A stretch of DNA of 64,000 bases from Branchiostoma floridae (Eukaryota; Chordata; Leptocardii; Amphioxiformes; Branchiostomatidae). The position numbers and the translations under genes were made by a program. The stretch's first letter is position 1, and each line of letters opens with the position of its first letter. Below are positions 1 through 10,997 of the stretch, piece by piece. The stretch spans positions 23,326,876 through 23,390,875 of the forward strand of contig NC_049986.1 in NCBI RefSeq assembly GCF_000003815.2, written 5' to 3'. Below the pieces are notes generated by a model. The model saw only the letters and a program-made list of their open reading frames with translations. It was not told the origin of the DNA and ran no database searches.

Positions 1-339
1 TAGGTCACTAGTAGTACTGCGTCTGTACAGAAAATACATGCAGTTACTTTTTCTTGTAAATAACAAGGTGCGTTATAGTTTGGTGACATAGTTATGTTGA
101 ATTTGTCTCTCCGTCACTGCTATATTTAATCCAGTGTCAAGGTTTTTAAACATAATGTGATTATGCATGTTTGTGAATTGTAATAACTTTCAGGGTTTTA
201 TGGAATGTAATTCTTTGGCACATTGCATGCGGCAGTTACAATGTCATTTGCCATGCCAAGGACCAATAAAGCTGAATCTATGAGAATCAGAGCAGTACAA
301 GCAAGCATCAGTTTCATTCCTTTCGTGATAAATCTGCAT

Positions 340-1650
340 CTGCATCTGCATCTGCATAAGATACCCCCAAATGACCCCGCGAGGGGCAAAAGTAGGGGGG
401 GGGGGGAGCTGAGGCTCCCGGGTTAGGGCGGGCAGGCCGCCTGCCTGGCACGGAAGTGCTCAACGTTGGGAGCGCTTAAAACCGTGCCAGGCAGGGCATT
501 CCACTCGGGAATTGTGCGTGGGAAAAAAGAAAGTTTGTAGATATCGGTGCGTGCGAATATGTGTTGATATTTGAAGTCCTGACTACCCCGGGTGCGCCCT
601 TGGGCAGGCTTCAGAATATTGCTGGCGTCTATGTTAATATTATTGTTGACTACTTTATAGAAAAAGGTGAGGCGGGCGTTCCTCCTCCTTTCGGAGAGAG
701 GGCGCCACTGCAGGTCTGAAAGCATTTGTGTCACGTGCACGCTGCTAGTCTGCCGGTAGTCATTTAGGGTCACTCGGGCTGCCCTGCGCTGGACGGCCTC
801 CACCGCCTGTATCCCTTTGTTGGTGTACGGGTCCCAGACGATGGCACTATATTCCAAGTGAGGCCGTACCAGCGCTTTGTAACAAGTGGCCTTGACCCTA
901 GATGGACAATGGGTCAAGTTGTGCCGAATGACTCCTAGGACCTTACCAGCTTTGCTAGTGGCGTGGTTGATATGGGTGTCCCACCGCAAATCGTCGGACA
1001 GTTGTACTCCAAGATAGGGGTGGGACTTAACACCGGTAAGGGCTTCTCCACAGAGGGAGTACTGAGTTATGATGGGGTGCTTTTTACGGGTGATATGGAG
1101 GATGTGACATTTAGAAGGGTTGAACGACATGAGCCAACGATTTTGCCATTCTGTTAGCGCATCGAGGTCAGACTGCAGCCCTTGTGCGTCAGAAGGCTTG
1201 CTGATAGTTCGATAAATCAAGCAATCGTCAGCAAACAGTCGAACATGTGAGCCAACGGAATCAGGTAGGTCATTAATGTAGAGCAGGAATAGCAAAGGGC
1301 CTAACACAGTACCCTGCGGAACTCCAGAGGTGACCTTGACAGCTTTAGATGTTCCACCGTCAAAGACAACCCTCTGGGTTCTCTCCGTAAGGAAGGCCCT
1401 AAGCCAAGACTGAAGGAGGCCAGAAATACCATAGTGCTCGAGCTTGCTCAGCAGACGTTCGTGTGGCACAGTATCGAATGCTTTGCTAAAGTCAAGCACC
1501 GCGGCATCGACCTGTTTGTTCTGGTCCATGTTCTTGGCCAGTTCTGGAGGGTAAGCACCAGCTGGCTCTCGCAGGACAGACCCTTCCTGAAGCCGTGTTG
1601 CGCAGGGGACAGAATGCCATGAGCGTCTAGATGTTTCATTTTCATCAGAT
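340..1650 (-). mobile_element. 5'-truncated CR1/L2-like LINE with broken reverse transcriptase
   Basis: Reading on the minus strand, 423-1529 encodes 368 residues of a non-LTR reverse transcriptase: AVLDFSKAFDTVPH, a SGVPQGTVLGPLLFLLYIND block, the catalytic FADD box, and the C-terminal region ending in an 'IPEWNALP' motif typical of jockey/CR1-clade elements. The upstream part (HGILSPAQHGFRKGLSCESQL) lies in another frame; one base appears to be missing near 1545. Nothing RT-like is seen beyond about 1650, so the copy is 5'-truncated and lacks the endonuclease. The 3' end is marked by about four ATGCAG units (about 337-360), a simple-repeat tail as in CR1/L2-type elements. It lies beyond the intron of the leftward zinc-finger promoter at 1998-2152. 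It is a dead copy. Confidence 0.88.
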
Positions 1651-1997
1651 AATCTCTCTTGTTATATTGCATCAAGTAATCGATCGGTCATTTGAAACCT
1701 CTTCACCATTCTTACCTCTGACCCCATAGCTGTATTAAAGAAATTTATTATTGTCCAACACCCCTCCCAACAGATAGTGGACCAGTCTGGTAAAAATAAT
1801 CCTACAATAAACTGCAATGAAAATATCTCCGTACCAGTTACTAATAAGGCGACTTTTCCCGCAAGATCAGGTCACACTCTTACCCCCCTCCCCCAAATTA
1901 TTTAAACCCGATTCCAAACGTTCATTCATACTTCTAATCATTCAAACATGCCACCTTTTTAGTAATTTTACGACCAGCTGAGCCTTGGACTTCTTAC

Positions 1998-2152
1998 CTT
2001 TACGCTTCGAATGTTGCCTGGTTGATTTCGCGTTCAAATCAGTTGGAATTTTCCTTAGATCAGAGAAAAAAAATACTATCTCCGAAGAGCGCAAAATGGC
2101 GGACGGGCCAAAGCATCTAGGGGCAAAGGTCAAGCATAATACCTGATTATCC
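1998..2152 (-). promoter_or_regulatory. Zinc-finger promoter/first-exon module 1 (leftward, orphan)
   Basis: Minus-strand copy of the module found upstream of every zinc-finger gene here. In transcription order: GGATAATCAGGT (2152-2141), CTTGACCTTTGCCC (2134-2121), TCCGCCATTTTG (2103-2092), then a first exon ending with a GTAAG donor at 1997-1993. The sequence around the donor (AACATTCGAAGCGTA) closely matches module 3 at about 6030. A G-rich tract follows at about 1884-1896. The matching zinc-finger exon must be to the left of the window or lost. Confidence 0.75.
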
Positions 2153-2519
2153 AGCTAGGTCACAGGTCACAGTATACTGTACCGCAACAGAGGTACTGGT
2201 ATCCTTATCCATTCAAAAGTCGAAAGTAATTGCCTATAAGCTATCGTTTTCCCGGAAGGTTTGGTATGGAGTGTATTTTCACCAGCAGAATACTTAACAC
2301 CCCCTCCCCCAAGGACGTGCAGTGTTTCGCTCGAGCCGTATACCCATTTATATAATAGTGGATGCATTTCTATAATTTTACACATGTATGTTTTCTCATA
2401 TGTTTGGCCAATGGAAAGCGGCCTGTGCGCTGATTTGAGCATCTATATGAATATACAAGATTCAAACAAACAAAGCTGTAATCAGACATGAGGTCTATCA
2501 GCGACACAATGCGCGATCT

Positions 2520-2677
2520 GGGTAATCAGGTTTGTCAACTTTGACCTCTTGCTTGACCTGTGATTACGACTCTCCGCCATTTTGAGCAGTGAAACCGGTG
2601 CTATATTTCCTTCCAATCCGAGGTGAATTTCTAACTTACTACGCTCCCAATCAGCTATCAACGGCTCCTATAGACAG
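2520..2677 (+). promoter_or_regulatory. Zinc-finger promoter/first-exon module 2
   Basis: Contains GGGTAATCAGGT (2520-2531), AACTTTGACCTC followed by a second TGACCT half-site (2537-2558), and CCGCCATTTTG (2574-2584), then about 90 bases of untranslated exon ending CAG|GTAAG with the donor at 2678. It faces away from module 1, with about 370 bases between the two TAATCAGG boxes. It serves the zinc-finger gene at 3626. Confidence 0.8.
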
Positions 2678-2789
2678 GTAAGACCTTTGTGTACCATCAG
2701 AAAATTACTGTATCACGCTACTGCAGCGTGGCGTGGCGGCTACTTCAAGTAATGGGGTGTGGTTCGGGAAAAAAAAAGAAAAAATTATA

Positions 2790-2958
2790 CAGTAGAAGCC
2801 GCTTATTAATTGCACGGCCTATGAATTTCGTGCTATTACCCGGCTGGTGCAATAATGCGAAGTTATCTAGCTGGACTGCACTGATTTGGGATTTGGGGAA
2901 TCCGTGCAGTTAACAGAAGTGTGCGTCAATCTGTTGTGCAATTAACTGGCTTCTACTG
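2790..2958. mobile_element. Tc1/mariner (pogo/Tigger)-like MITE
   Basis: Terminal inverted repeats start CAGTAGAAGCC and continue into TTAATTGCAC at both ends; the left copy follows a TA, while the right TA is no longer intact. It is the same family as 47726-47899 and has no coding capacity. It sits in the first intron of the gene at 3626 and accounts for the extra distance from the donor to the G-tract at about 3001. Confidence 0.75.
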
Positions 2959-3625
2959 GAATTCTGCGGTTTGTTAAAATAATAACGTTATATACATGCA
3001 TGGGGGAGGGGACTTACAAGCTATCACGCTTTTTTAATAGTTGGCAGCCTATATTAGCCCTGAGTATTCCACCTGCTTTCTACCTGCTCTCTCCCTGCCA
3101 ATGCATCATCGTGACATCATCGTGATCGCTCGTATCATATTGGATGAAATGTTGTTTATAGAATCTACTGTATCTGTCTTCCTTTTTTTTTAGATAGTCT
3201 CTTAAAAAAACATCACATTTTTTTCGGACCAGGTAAGATACGTTGGATAAGTTGTTGAGTGGACTGGAAATAAAGTAAATTTTATTATTCAGTGTACATA
3301 CTATCAAGCTGAAAGAAACAGACTATTTCAAACAGCTGCCACAATTTCACTGAACTTTACCCTTTAGGAGATCACCATAAGGCTATTTTTCTAGTACTAA
3401 AGGCACAAAATCCAAACAAACGTGGGACATTTCATTAACCATTGTCTTCAAACAAGAAGTCAAATCCAACAAAAGTATTTATTATATAATATTGATTAGG
3501 CACTAGTGTTATGTATCACACTATCTACTCTTAGTCTTTGAGATTGCACATATTGTAGCAGTATATAATCAAAATTGTAAAGGTAATCTTTTTCTTTCCC
3601 TTATTTTTTCCCATAGGCCCCAGAA

Positions 3626-5215
3626 ATGGACGGGTCAAGCTATGGGTTTTCTGTTGAAGGGACGTCTCCCGCACACCCTGTGAACGAGACGGCAAAAAGA
3701 GAGGACCTGGCAGCAGAAATGGGAAGAAAGAAGGACAAGAGAAAGAAGACACTTGTCGCGAACACAAACATCAAAGCCTCCGCCGCGCCCGACAAGAAGG
3801 CTTCCTCACGTCAGCTTGAAAAGAACCATGCAGGAAAAAAGGACCCGTCAAAAGCACAGGATTCTGTAAAGACGCCCTCCGTATGCGGAGAGTGTGGGTA
3901 CAGGGCGGCTAGATCTCACCTAGTGATACATATGCGGAAACATACTGGCGAGAAACCCTACAAATGTGACCAGTGCGACTATTCTACTGCACGGAAAAGC
4001 AACTTAAACAAACACATGGCTAGACACGCCGGTAATAAACCATACGTATGTGGAGAATGCGGATACAGGACGGATACCAGGTCTCACCTAGCCCAGCATG
4101 AAAGGAAACATACTGAAGAAAAACCTTACAGTTGCGATCAGTGTGACTTTTCTACCAAGTGGAAGCTAAGTCTTAACAACCACATGGTCGTACATACTGG
4201 CGAGAAACCCTACATGTGTAAGGATTGCGGTTTTAGGGCATCTTACCGATCAACCCTTACTAAACATATGAGAACACACACGGGTAAGAAACTATTCAAG
4301 TATGACCTAAGCGACAATTCCAAAGACACGTTTCCCGGGCACACGCAGAAACAAGCAGGTGAAAAACCCTACATGTGTGAAGAGTGCGGATACAGGACGG
4401 CTGTTAGGTCTGACCTAGCCAGGCATAAAGTTAAACATACAGATGAAAAACCTTACAGTTGCGATCAGTGTGACTTTTCTACAAAGTGGGAGCTAAGTCT
4501 TAACAACCACATGGTCGTACATACTGGCGAGAAACCCTACATGTGTAAGGATTGCGGTTTTAGGGCATCTTACAGATCAACCCTTACTAAACATATGAGA
4601 ACACACACGGGTAAGAAACCGTTCAAGTATGACCTAAGCGACGATTCCAAAGACACTTTTGCCGGGCACACGCAGAAACAAGCAGGTGAAAAACCCTACA
4701 TGTGTGGAGAGTGCGGATACAGGACGGCTGTTAGGTCTGACCTAGCCAGGCATAAAGTTAAACATACAGATGAAAAACCTTACAGTTGCGATCAGTGTGA
4801 CTTTTCCACCAAGTGGAAGCTGAGTCTTCATAATCACATGGTGATGCACACTGGAGATAAGCCCTACATGTGTGGGGAGTGCGGGTATAGGACAGCTTAC
4901 CGGTCAACCTTAACTAAACATATGGCAAGACATACAGGTGTGAAACCCTTCAAATGTGACCAGTGCGACTATTCTGCTGCACTGAAAGGCAGTTTAGCAC
5001 AACACAAGGATAGACATGTGAGAAAACATACAGGTGAGAAACGCCACAAGTGTGACCAGTGCGACTATTCTACCGCACGGAAATCTGATTTGGAACGACA
5101 CATGGCTAATCACGCTGGTAAAAAGCCGTACATGTGTGGGAAGTGCGGATACAGGGCAGCTCAGAAAACTCAACTATCCAGACATATGAGAAACCATAAA
5201 AGTGAGAAATCGTAG
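3626..5215 (+). CDS. C2H2 zinc-finger protein, 529 aa (array gene 1)
   Basis: Single zinc-finger exon. The start follows an acceptor ending CCCCAG|AA ATGG at 3623, the same layout as the sister genes. A basic, Lys-rich N-terminus (residues 1-85) precedes about 14 complete C2H2 fingers joined by TGEKPY-type linkers. Fingers are mainly of two alternating kinds, CDQCDY/FS and CGECGYRT, with the aromatic two residues after Cys2. Two finger units starting FKYDLSD have lost both cysteines. Both lie in an internal tandem duplication of 327 bases, so the damage happened before the duplication. Likely a nuclear DNA-binding protein; the target is unknown. Polyadenylation signal AATAAA at about 5433. 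The 5' exon is 2590s-2677. Confidence 0.9.
   Translation: MDGSSYGFSVEGTSPAHPVNETAKREDLAAEMGRKKDKRKKTLVANTNIKASAAPDKKASSRQLEKNHAGKKDPSKAQDSVKTPSVCGECGYRAARSHLVIHMRKHTGEKPYKCDQCDYSTARKSNLNKHMARHAGNKPYVCGECGYRTDTRSHLAQHERKHTEEKPYSCDQCDFSTKWKLSLNNHMVVHTGEKPYMCKDCGFRASYRSTLTKHMRTHTGKKLFKYDLSDNSKDTFPGHTQKQAGEKPYMCEECGYRTAVRSDLARHKVKHTDEKPYSCDQCDFSTKWELSLNNHMVVHTGEKPYMCKDCGFRASYRSTLTKHMRTHTGKKPFKYDLSDDSKDTFAGHTQKQAGEKPYMCGECGYRTAVRSDLARHKVKHTDEKPYSCDQCDFSTKWKLSLHNHMVMHTGDKPYMCGECGYRTAYRSTLTKHMARHTGVKPFKCDQCDYSAALKGSLAQHKDRHVRKHTGEKRHKCDQCDYSTARKSDLERHMANHAGKKPYMCGKCGYRAAQKTQLSRHMRNHKSEKS
4125..4850 (+). repeat. 327-base internal tandem duplication in finger array
   Basis: Blocks starting near 4125, 4452 and 4779 repeat with a constant offset of 327 bases (for example CACATGGTCG at 4181 and 4508; CTGTTAGGTC at 4401 and 4728). 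The unit is 109 codons: three good fingers plus one degenerate Cys-less finger. The third copy is partial and has a normal finger instead of the degenerate one. Confidence 0.9.
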
Positions 5216-5883
5216 AAATGTAACCACTAGCTGGGAGTATTGCTCGTCACGGAAAGGCACCTTAGTTTGCTCCTAGCACAACACACTGGTGAAACGCCAT
5301 AAGTGTATGTACAAGTACAAGTTACACTACTCATGTCAAGTTCATGTCTTGATTGTAAATGTACTTGTGTAACATTTTAGCTTCTGTACTGTAGATAGTC
5401 TTTCTCAAGAACTGACAATGTGAATGGAAATGAATAAATTTACTCGAAACACTATTTTGCTGGCATTTTAGTAAACGCGTGTTGTGGCTGTTTTGTTCAC
5501 TATCGAATATTATTGATTTATAGAAAGAAATATTGCAACATGCAAATTTAGAAAATACAGTCTATTTTAAAACGACAAAACATGAAATGATACATCGTGG
5601 TATATAGTTTTCTGGTATTGTGATGGACTTTGGATCAGTCTTATGTTCCTTGAAGTAGTCTTTGACCTGTGTGCTTTTGTAAGCAAAACACTTTCGAATA
5701 AAATAGAAATTAAACAGAGCAACGTTAACATACTAGCCAAATACTGTGTGTGTACCAGTAAAACAGTGTTGTAAGATAGACCGTAGTTTACACTAATTAT
5801 GATGATGATGATGAGTTTACACTAATACAGTAGAACGTAATCCGTAACGTTCAGGCGGTTATACTGTGACCTTAGTTCGACCT

Positions 5884-6044
5884 GGGTAATCAGGTTTTCA
5901 ACGTTTAACCTTTGCCCCTTCAAGCTTTGTCCGCCATTTTGAATTGCACGAGGCCAAGGAGGAGACCTATTTTTGTCGATACTTTGAGACAAATTTCAAC
6001 AGACTTTAGCACTACAACAACCAGGCAACATTCCAAGCGTATAG
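5884..6044 (+). promoter_or_regulatory. Zinc-finger promoter/first-exon module 3
   Basis: GGGTAATCAGGT (5884-5895), TTTAACCTTTGCCC (5904-5917), TCCGCCATTTTG (5930-5941), then first exon ending ATAG|GTAAG with the donor at 6045. A run of ten or more G follows at about 6131, as in the sister introns. It serves the gene at 6805. Confidence 0.8.
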
Positions 6045-6291
6045 GTAAGAGGTCCAAGGCTCACTTGATCGTACAAATACGACAGGATTGAACTAAATGT
6101 ACATCGATCTTCAATCGGTTTTGAATGAGAGGGGGGGGGGGGTTAACTAAGAGTGTGACGTGATCTTGGGGGATGTGACCAGTAAAGTTATGAATAAACT
6201 GGTACGGGAATATTTTATAGCAGTTAATAAGGGGTTAGAATGCATGTGCAGCGACAGGAATTCTAGGTAATATGTCAAAGATCGTCAGAGC

Positions 6292-6320
6292 AAGGAGGTT
6301 ATATATGATATAACCTCCTT
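6292..6320. repeat. Perfect 12-bp hairpin in intron
   Basis: AAGGAGGTTATA and its exact reverse complement, separated by five bases. It resembles the longer AAGGAGCTTTTATCAG hairpin at 19760-19796, suggesting a tiny foldback element shared by two introns. Confidence 0.6.
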
Positions 6321-6804
6321 GGTCAGAGGATACAAAACCCGTCTGTACATTGTAATGTGCAAATCGAAACAATGGTCTAGACAAGGACTGTTTACCAATT
6401 CGGGGCTTTGCCCTTTGACATCACCTACAATTCCTGTCACCGCACATACATGCGTTTCGACCCCTGTGAAAATGCTTATCATATGATTATTTCGACTGGA
6501 CTAGTCCATTTTTTGTTGGGGAGGGGGAAGTTGCTGTATGGTTTCTCACATCTGCGGGGTCGGGGGTCAGGAGGTTGATAGGAAGAGGTTTACAGATAGA
6601 TCAAATTATTGCAACAATGAAATAGCATATCACACGAAGTCAGGATGACGATGGTTGTACTGATCTGATTCTCTAATGTTACCATAGGCTGGGCCAAGCA
6701 GTGGAAGAAACGTTGAAGAAGAGGACATCGACACTAGCAGCAGAGAGAACAAGACAGGCACGAGAGGGCAACAAGACAAGGAAAAAGAAAATCTGCTCAA
6801 GGAA

Positions 6805-7878
6805 ATGAGTGGTGTCGACCTTCCACTGACTGACAAGGCACGTTTATCACAGATACAAACTCATCCAGGACAGATGGAAGGGCAAAGTACACAGGATGCT
6901 TTAGATGTTGCTTTGGCTGCATCCCACAGATGCTACCACTGTAAATACAGTGCGCCTTACAAGTCTCAGCTGACCAGGCATATGCGGAAACATACGGGTG
7001 AGAAACCCTTCAAGTGCGACCAGTGTGACTATTCTGCTGCACTGAAAGGCAGTTTAATCAACCATATGAGACAGCATACAGGTGAGAGACCCTACAAATG
7101 TGACCAGTGCGACTATTCTGCTGCACAGAAAGGCAATCTAGATAACCATATGAGAAAACATACAGGCGAGAAGCCATTCAAGTGTGGCCAGTGTGACTAT
7201 TCGGCTGCACATCAAAGCAGTTTAGACTACCATATTATGAGCAAGCATACAGGTGAGAGACCCTACAAATGTAACCAGTGTGACTTTTCTACTGCACAAA
7301 AAGGCAATCTAGATCTCCATATGAGAAAACATACAGGTGAGAGACCCTACAAATGTGACCAGTGTGACTATTCGGCTGCACAGAAAGGACATCTAGATCA
7401 CCATATGAGAAAGCATACAGGCGAGAAACCATTCAAGTGTGACCAGTGTGACTATTCGGCTGCACAGAAATGCAATTTAGACCAGCACATGAGAAAACAT
7501 ACAGGTGAGAAACCCTACAAATGTGACCTGTGTGACTATTCGGCTGCAAAGAAAGGCAGTCTAGATCATCATATTATGAGAAAGCATACAGGTGAGAGAC
7601 CCTACAAATGTGAGCAGTGTGACTATTCTACTGTACGGAAATCTGATGTGGACCACCACATGGCTAAGCACACTGGCGAAAAACCCTACATGTGTGGTGA
7701 ATGCGGGTACAGGACAGAATACAGGCGCTGCCTGACCCGACATATGAGAGCACATACAGGGGAAAATCCCTACAAATGCCATTTGTGCAGCTTTTCTGCT
7801 AAGCAAAAGAATGCTCTGACCATACACATGGCTCGACACACTGATGAAAAGTCCTACATGTGTGGGGACCCTATATGA
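6805..7878 (+). CDS. C2H2 zinc-finger protein, 357 aa (array gene 2), C-terminally truncated
   Basis: Eleven complete fingers after a short N-terminus. Nine of the first fingers are one type (CDQCDYSAAQKG-like), unlike the alternating pattern in sister genes, so this copy grew by single-finger amplification. The frame stops inside a twelfth finger (YMCGDPI, stop at 7876-7878), and decayed finger sequence continues to about 8110. The exon begins after the acceptor TTACCATAG at 6687. The frame is open from there to the ATG at 6805, so an upstream start in the first exon or a lost ATG cannot be excluded. I chose the ATG at 6805 because it is the only one in frame. Promoter is module 3. Confidence 0.85.
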   Translation: MSGVDLPLTDKARLSQIQTHPGQMEGQSTQDALDVALAASHRCYHCKYSAPYKSQLTRHMRKHTGEKPFKCDQCDYSAALKGSLINHMRQHTGERPYKCDQCDYSAAQKGNLDNHMRKHTGEKPFKCGQCDYSAAHQSSLDYHIMSKHTGERPYKCNQCDFSTAQKGNLDLHMRKHTGERPYKCDQCDYSAAQKGHLDHHMRKHTGEKPFKCDQCDYSAAQKCNLDQHMRKHTGEKPYKCDLCDYSAAKKGSLDHHIMRKHTGERPYKCEQCDYSTVRKSDVDHHMAKHTGEKPYMCGECGYRTEYRRCLTRHMRAHTGENPYKCHLCSFSAKQKNALTIHMARHTDEKSYMCGDPI

Positions 7879-8110
7879 CAAACCATACAGACGAGAAGCC
7901 CTACAATTAGTACAAATGTTTCTCCCGCACAGAAATGTAATTTAGACCAACACATGGCTTTACTGGTACACTGGTGAAAATCCCTGCATCTGTGAAGAGT
8001 GCGGGTACAGAACTGCTGAAAGGTCTAACCTATCCTGACATATAAGAAGACATTCAGGTGAAAAACTCTACAAATGTGACATATGGGATCATTCTACTTG
8101 TTTCGAAGAG
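7879..8110 (+). pseudogene. Decayed 3' fingers of array gene 2
   Basis: Downstream of the stop, zinc-finger coding traces continue in shifting frames: GAGAAGCCCTACAA, then TGTGAAGAGTGCGGGTACAG followed by a TGA, then AAACTCTACAAATGTGACAT. They show that the ancestral protein carried at least two more fingers. Confidence 0.75.
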
Positions 8111-8484
8111 TAAAGATACATGTAAATAAGATATTTAGTGGTGTTGTAGCTTGTTTGTTTTCTCTAATCGTTTACTTGCAACATCACATGTAATTTCATT
8201 TTACCTTTAGTCTTCGTACTATTGTTTTTATTTATGTAACACGTCTTGTTTTGTTATTCATGTAGTGGGCCCCACGTGAGAAAGAACATGCTAGTAAATA
8301 TCAATTTAACCTTGTCCATACTGACTCAAAAATTAATACACACGTTTGTACAAATAGACAGTCTGGGAGTTTTATTACTTTATATATTTATGGGATCAAT
8401 TTTACCCCTCTAGCTGCTGGGACGGTCTTATACGTCCTCAGTGTTTTATCCAGAGTACACCACCTTTATGAAGTTTTATTTACA

Positions 8485-8735
8485 TCAGTGCTACACAAAA
8501 AGGCTACACAAAATCATAAACAAATCAGTGCTACACAAAAATGCTACACAAAATCATAAACAAATCAGTGCTACACAAAATCATAAATCACTGCTACACA
8601 AAAAGGCCACACAAAATAATAAACAAATCAGTGCTACACAAAATCATAAATCAGTGCTACACAAAAATGCTACACAAAATCATAAACAAATCAGTGCTAC
8701 ACAAAAATGCTCCACAAAATCATAATCACGACATC
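8485..8735 (+). repeat. Tandem repeat of 40 and 23 bases
   Basis: Units start TCAGTGCTACACAAAA; long units add a second GCTACACAAAATCATAAACAAA part. About seven units in order long, long, short, long, short, long, long. Open frames through it are by-products of the repeat, not genes. Confidence 0.85.
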
Positions 8736-9170
8736 GAATGCACTACCGCAACACCTTATAGAATCTAAGACTACAGATACCTTCAAAGTTGGGGTAGCCA
8801 AGTACTATGGTTACCCCGGCTTCACCCAGCTGTAAGGGTAGGGGCCTGTATCTAGTGTGGCAATATGTACAGTATCACTTGTTCGTTTATTTATGCACCA
8901 CTTTTTTTCTATTTTGTTGACGGCTTGCACCACCACCACCGGCCACACTTGGGTTAGGCCACTGACCATAAGTAAGTCTTGGACATTATGCCCCACGCGG
9001 GGTTTTGTCCAGTATCATCATAATAAGAAGAATACATGTACAAATTTCGTGGCAAACATTAGCATGTTGAAGGTTACGGAATAATACATGACACTATAAT
9101 GACGGTTGGTTACAGAAACACGAAATGCTAAAAATCACATAGTCCTATACTACTGTCGGACATTCGTAGT

Positions 9171-9321
9171 TTAGTGGGATAATTGGGTAAATAAACTTTG
9201 ACCTTTCACCACCGGAAGTGCTGGCCCGAGATACTCCGCCATTTTCGCTATCGGCTGAAAGACAGACTACTTTCCGGACGATTCTCCGCCTTGTTGACTC
9301 CGAAATAGGAGGGGTGCATAG
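9171..9321 (+). promoter_or_regulatory. Zinc-finger promoter/first-exon module 4
   Basis: A diverged first box (GGATAATTGGGT, 9177-9188), AACTTTGACCTTT (9194-9206), CCGCCATTTTCG (9236-9247), then exon ending CATAG|GTAAG with the donor at 9322. GGGGGAGGGGGGC follows at about 9437. It serves the gene at 10998. Confidence 0.75.
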
Positions 9322-9944
9322 GTAAGGCCATTCTTAGTTATTAACGCGCACTAGTCGATGTTATTATGGTAGGTAGATGGTATCAGTACAAGTATACGAA
9401 CGACTGTTGTGAATGATTTGCACAAAGGCTTAGGATGGGGGAGGGGGGCAATACGATGGTGAACGATACAACAAAATTACAAAGTGTGACCTGGACACCG
9501 ATAAGTATTTGAACGATTCCGAGTACGCATGTGCAGCGACAAGAATTGTGGGTAATATGTCAAAGGTCTCTGACTTCTTAAACATTTCTTGTCTCCACTA
9601 TCATATGCATAACAATGTTCAGACGTGATTTGTTTATGTCTCAGGGACCTTCACTTAAAGGTACACTACGTAATATTTTGGCCCCAAGTTAGTAACCCCA
9701 CCCGCGAATTAGACTCTCCTGTTTGTAAACAACAACTTCCTGACCACCAGTAGGCCGCCCCCTAGGGGTGGGGTAATGAGTTAATCACACTCTGGGCTGG
9801 CTACAGGGGAGACCAATCAAGGTCTTCCTCTTTGAAAACACTCATTTTTTTTTCACTTCAGAACAGTATATAATCATACACTTAATCTATCTTTGTAAGG
9901 TATCAACACGTTGAGGTTACATTTCCTTCCAAACTGCATGAAAT

Positions 9945-10220
9945 CTTGCTAAAACGCGTTGGTACACCCGATCCCTCGATCTCGGAAGTTAAGCAACGCG
10001 CGGTCCGGATAGTGCTTGGATGGGGGACCAACCAAGGACGTCCGGATTGCTGTAGCCTCACGAAGTTTTCCACGAAATCGTCTTCCGGTAGGGACGTAAA
10101 ACGGGGGTCCCGTGCTCGAGGAGGTGCCTCGACCACGTTAAACAGCCTCATTACTCATACTTTGGGTACCTACTGGCTGGCAAAATACACCAGATGATTA
10201 TTATTATTATTATTATTAAA
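9945..10220 (+). mobile_element. 5S rRNA-derived (SINE3-type) SINE
   Basis: The first about 110 bases follow a 5S rRNA gene closely, including the internal promoter blocks: GATCTCGGAAGTTAAGCA (box A region) and TGGATGGGGGACC (box C region), ending in a GCTGTAGCC equivalent. About 130 bases of unrelated body follow, then a (TTA)n tail at 10197-10217. The mutated blocks, appended body and tail make this a retroposed SINE, not a 5S gene. It lies in the first intron of the gene at 10998. Confidence 0.82.
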
Positions 10221-10600
10221 ACTATGGTCATCAGACACGCCATGCTCGTAATACTAATGGACACACAAGACAAGTGATAAGCCATATGTGGGCAAGACTC
10301 CCCTCGAAGATCACAGTTTTTAAACATGTTTGTATGATGTAATGATGTTGCAACTTCTCTCACTGAGCATTGGTATGCAATGCTAAAGGTAGATTTAGCT
10401 TACTTATGAAAATAAAATTAAGGAAAATCTACTTTTAGTATTACGTATTAATTTTACGTAGTGAAGTTTTAATATTTACCACAATTCCTGTCGTGAACGT
10501 CCCTATTTCGCACAGATTGGACATTTAAGTTATGAACCACCAACACCGGGAAGGACCTCTTCTCTTTTAAAAGTTTTCGATAAGTGAGGTGGGTTCTTTA

Positions 10601-10740
10601 TAGCCTCCATAGCAGGCTCTCACGCGCCGGGCCGGTAGTCAGAGAAAGCTAGCAATCAGCGACCCAGTACAAAAAGAAATGGCCAGCAAAAGTGTATTAT
10701 GAGCCAAAAAAGACCCGAGAGAGCCTGCTGTGGAGGCTAG
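10601..10740. mobile_element. 140-bp MITE with imperfect 8-bp target duplication
   Basis: Inverted ends TAGCCTCCATAGCAGGCTCT and the matching GAGAGCCTGCTGTGGAGGCTA. Flanked by GTTCTTTA on the left and GTTCTTTG on the right, which fits a hAT-length target duplication. No coding capacity. Confidence 0.7.
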
Positions 10741-10997
10741 GTTCTTTGAACTCTTTTAAAAAATCGGGACTCATTTAACGTCCTGATCAAAGCTAGATAC
10801 AAACATTTTCGTCTCCTGAGAGAAGCAATCAAAGTCATGCAGTGAACCGCCATTTCCAAGGGCACAGTATCAGGGAATGTCAGAGGATTCGAACCCTGGA
10901 CCTCGGTTTCCTCTACTATGACACCACACGATGCCACATGAAGTATGGTAGTCTTTTTGATTTGTCAAGTTTTTGACAATTCAATGTTGTTTCAGAA

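Noticed and set aside
6688-6805. Start codon of gene 2 changed from ATG to GTG at 6701
   Set aside because: The GTGGAAGAA there resembles the sisters' ATGGAAGAA but is not in frame with the finger frame, so an indel would also be needed; the claim is too weak.
9945-10080. Functional 5S rRNA gene
   Set aside because: Box blocks are mutated, the 5' end of the gene does not match, and about 130 bases of body plus a (TTA)n tail follow; a SINE explains it better.
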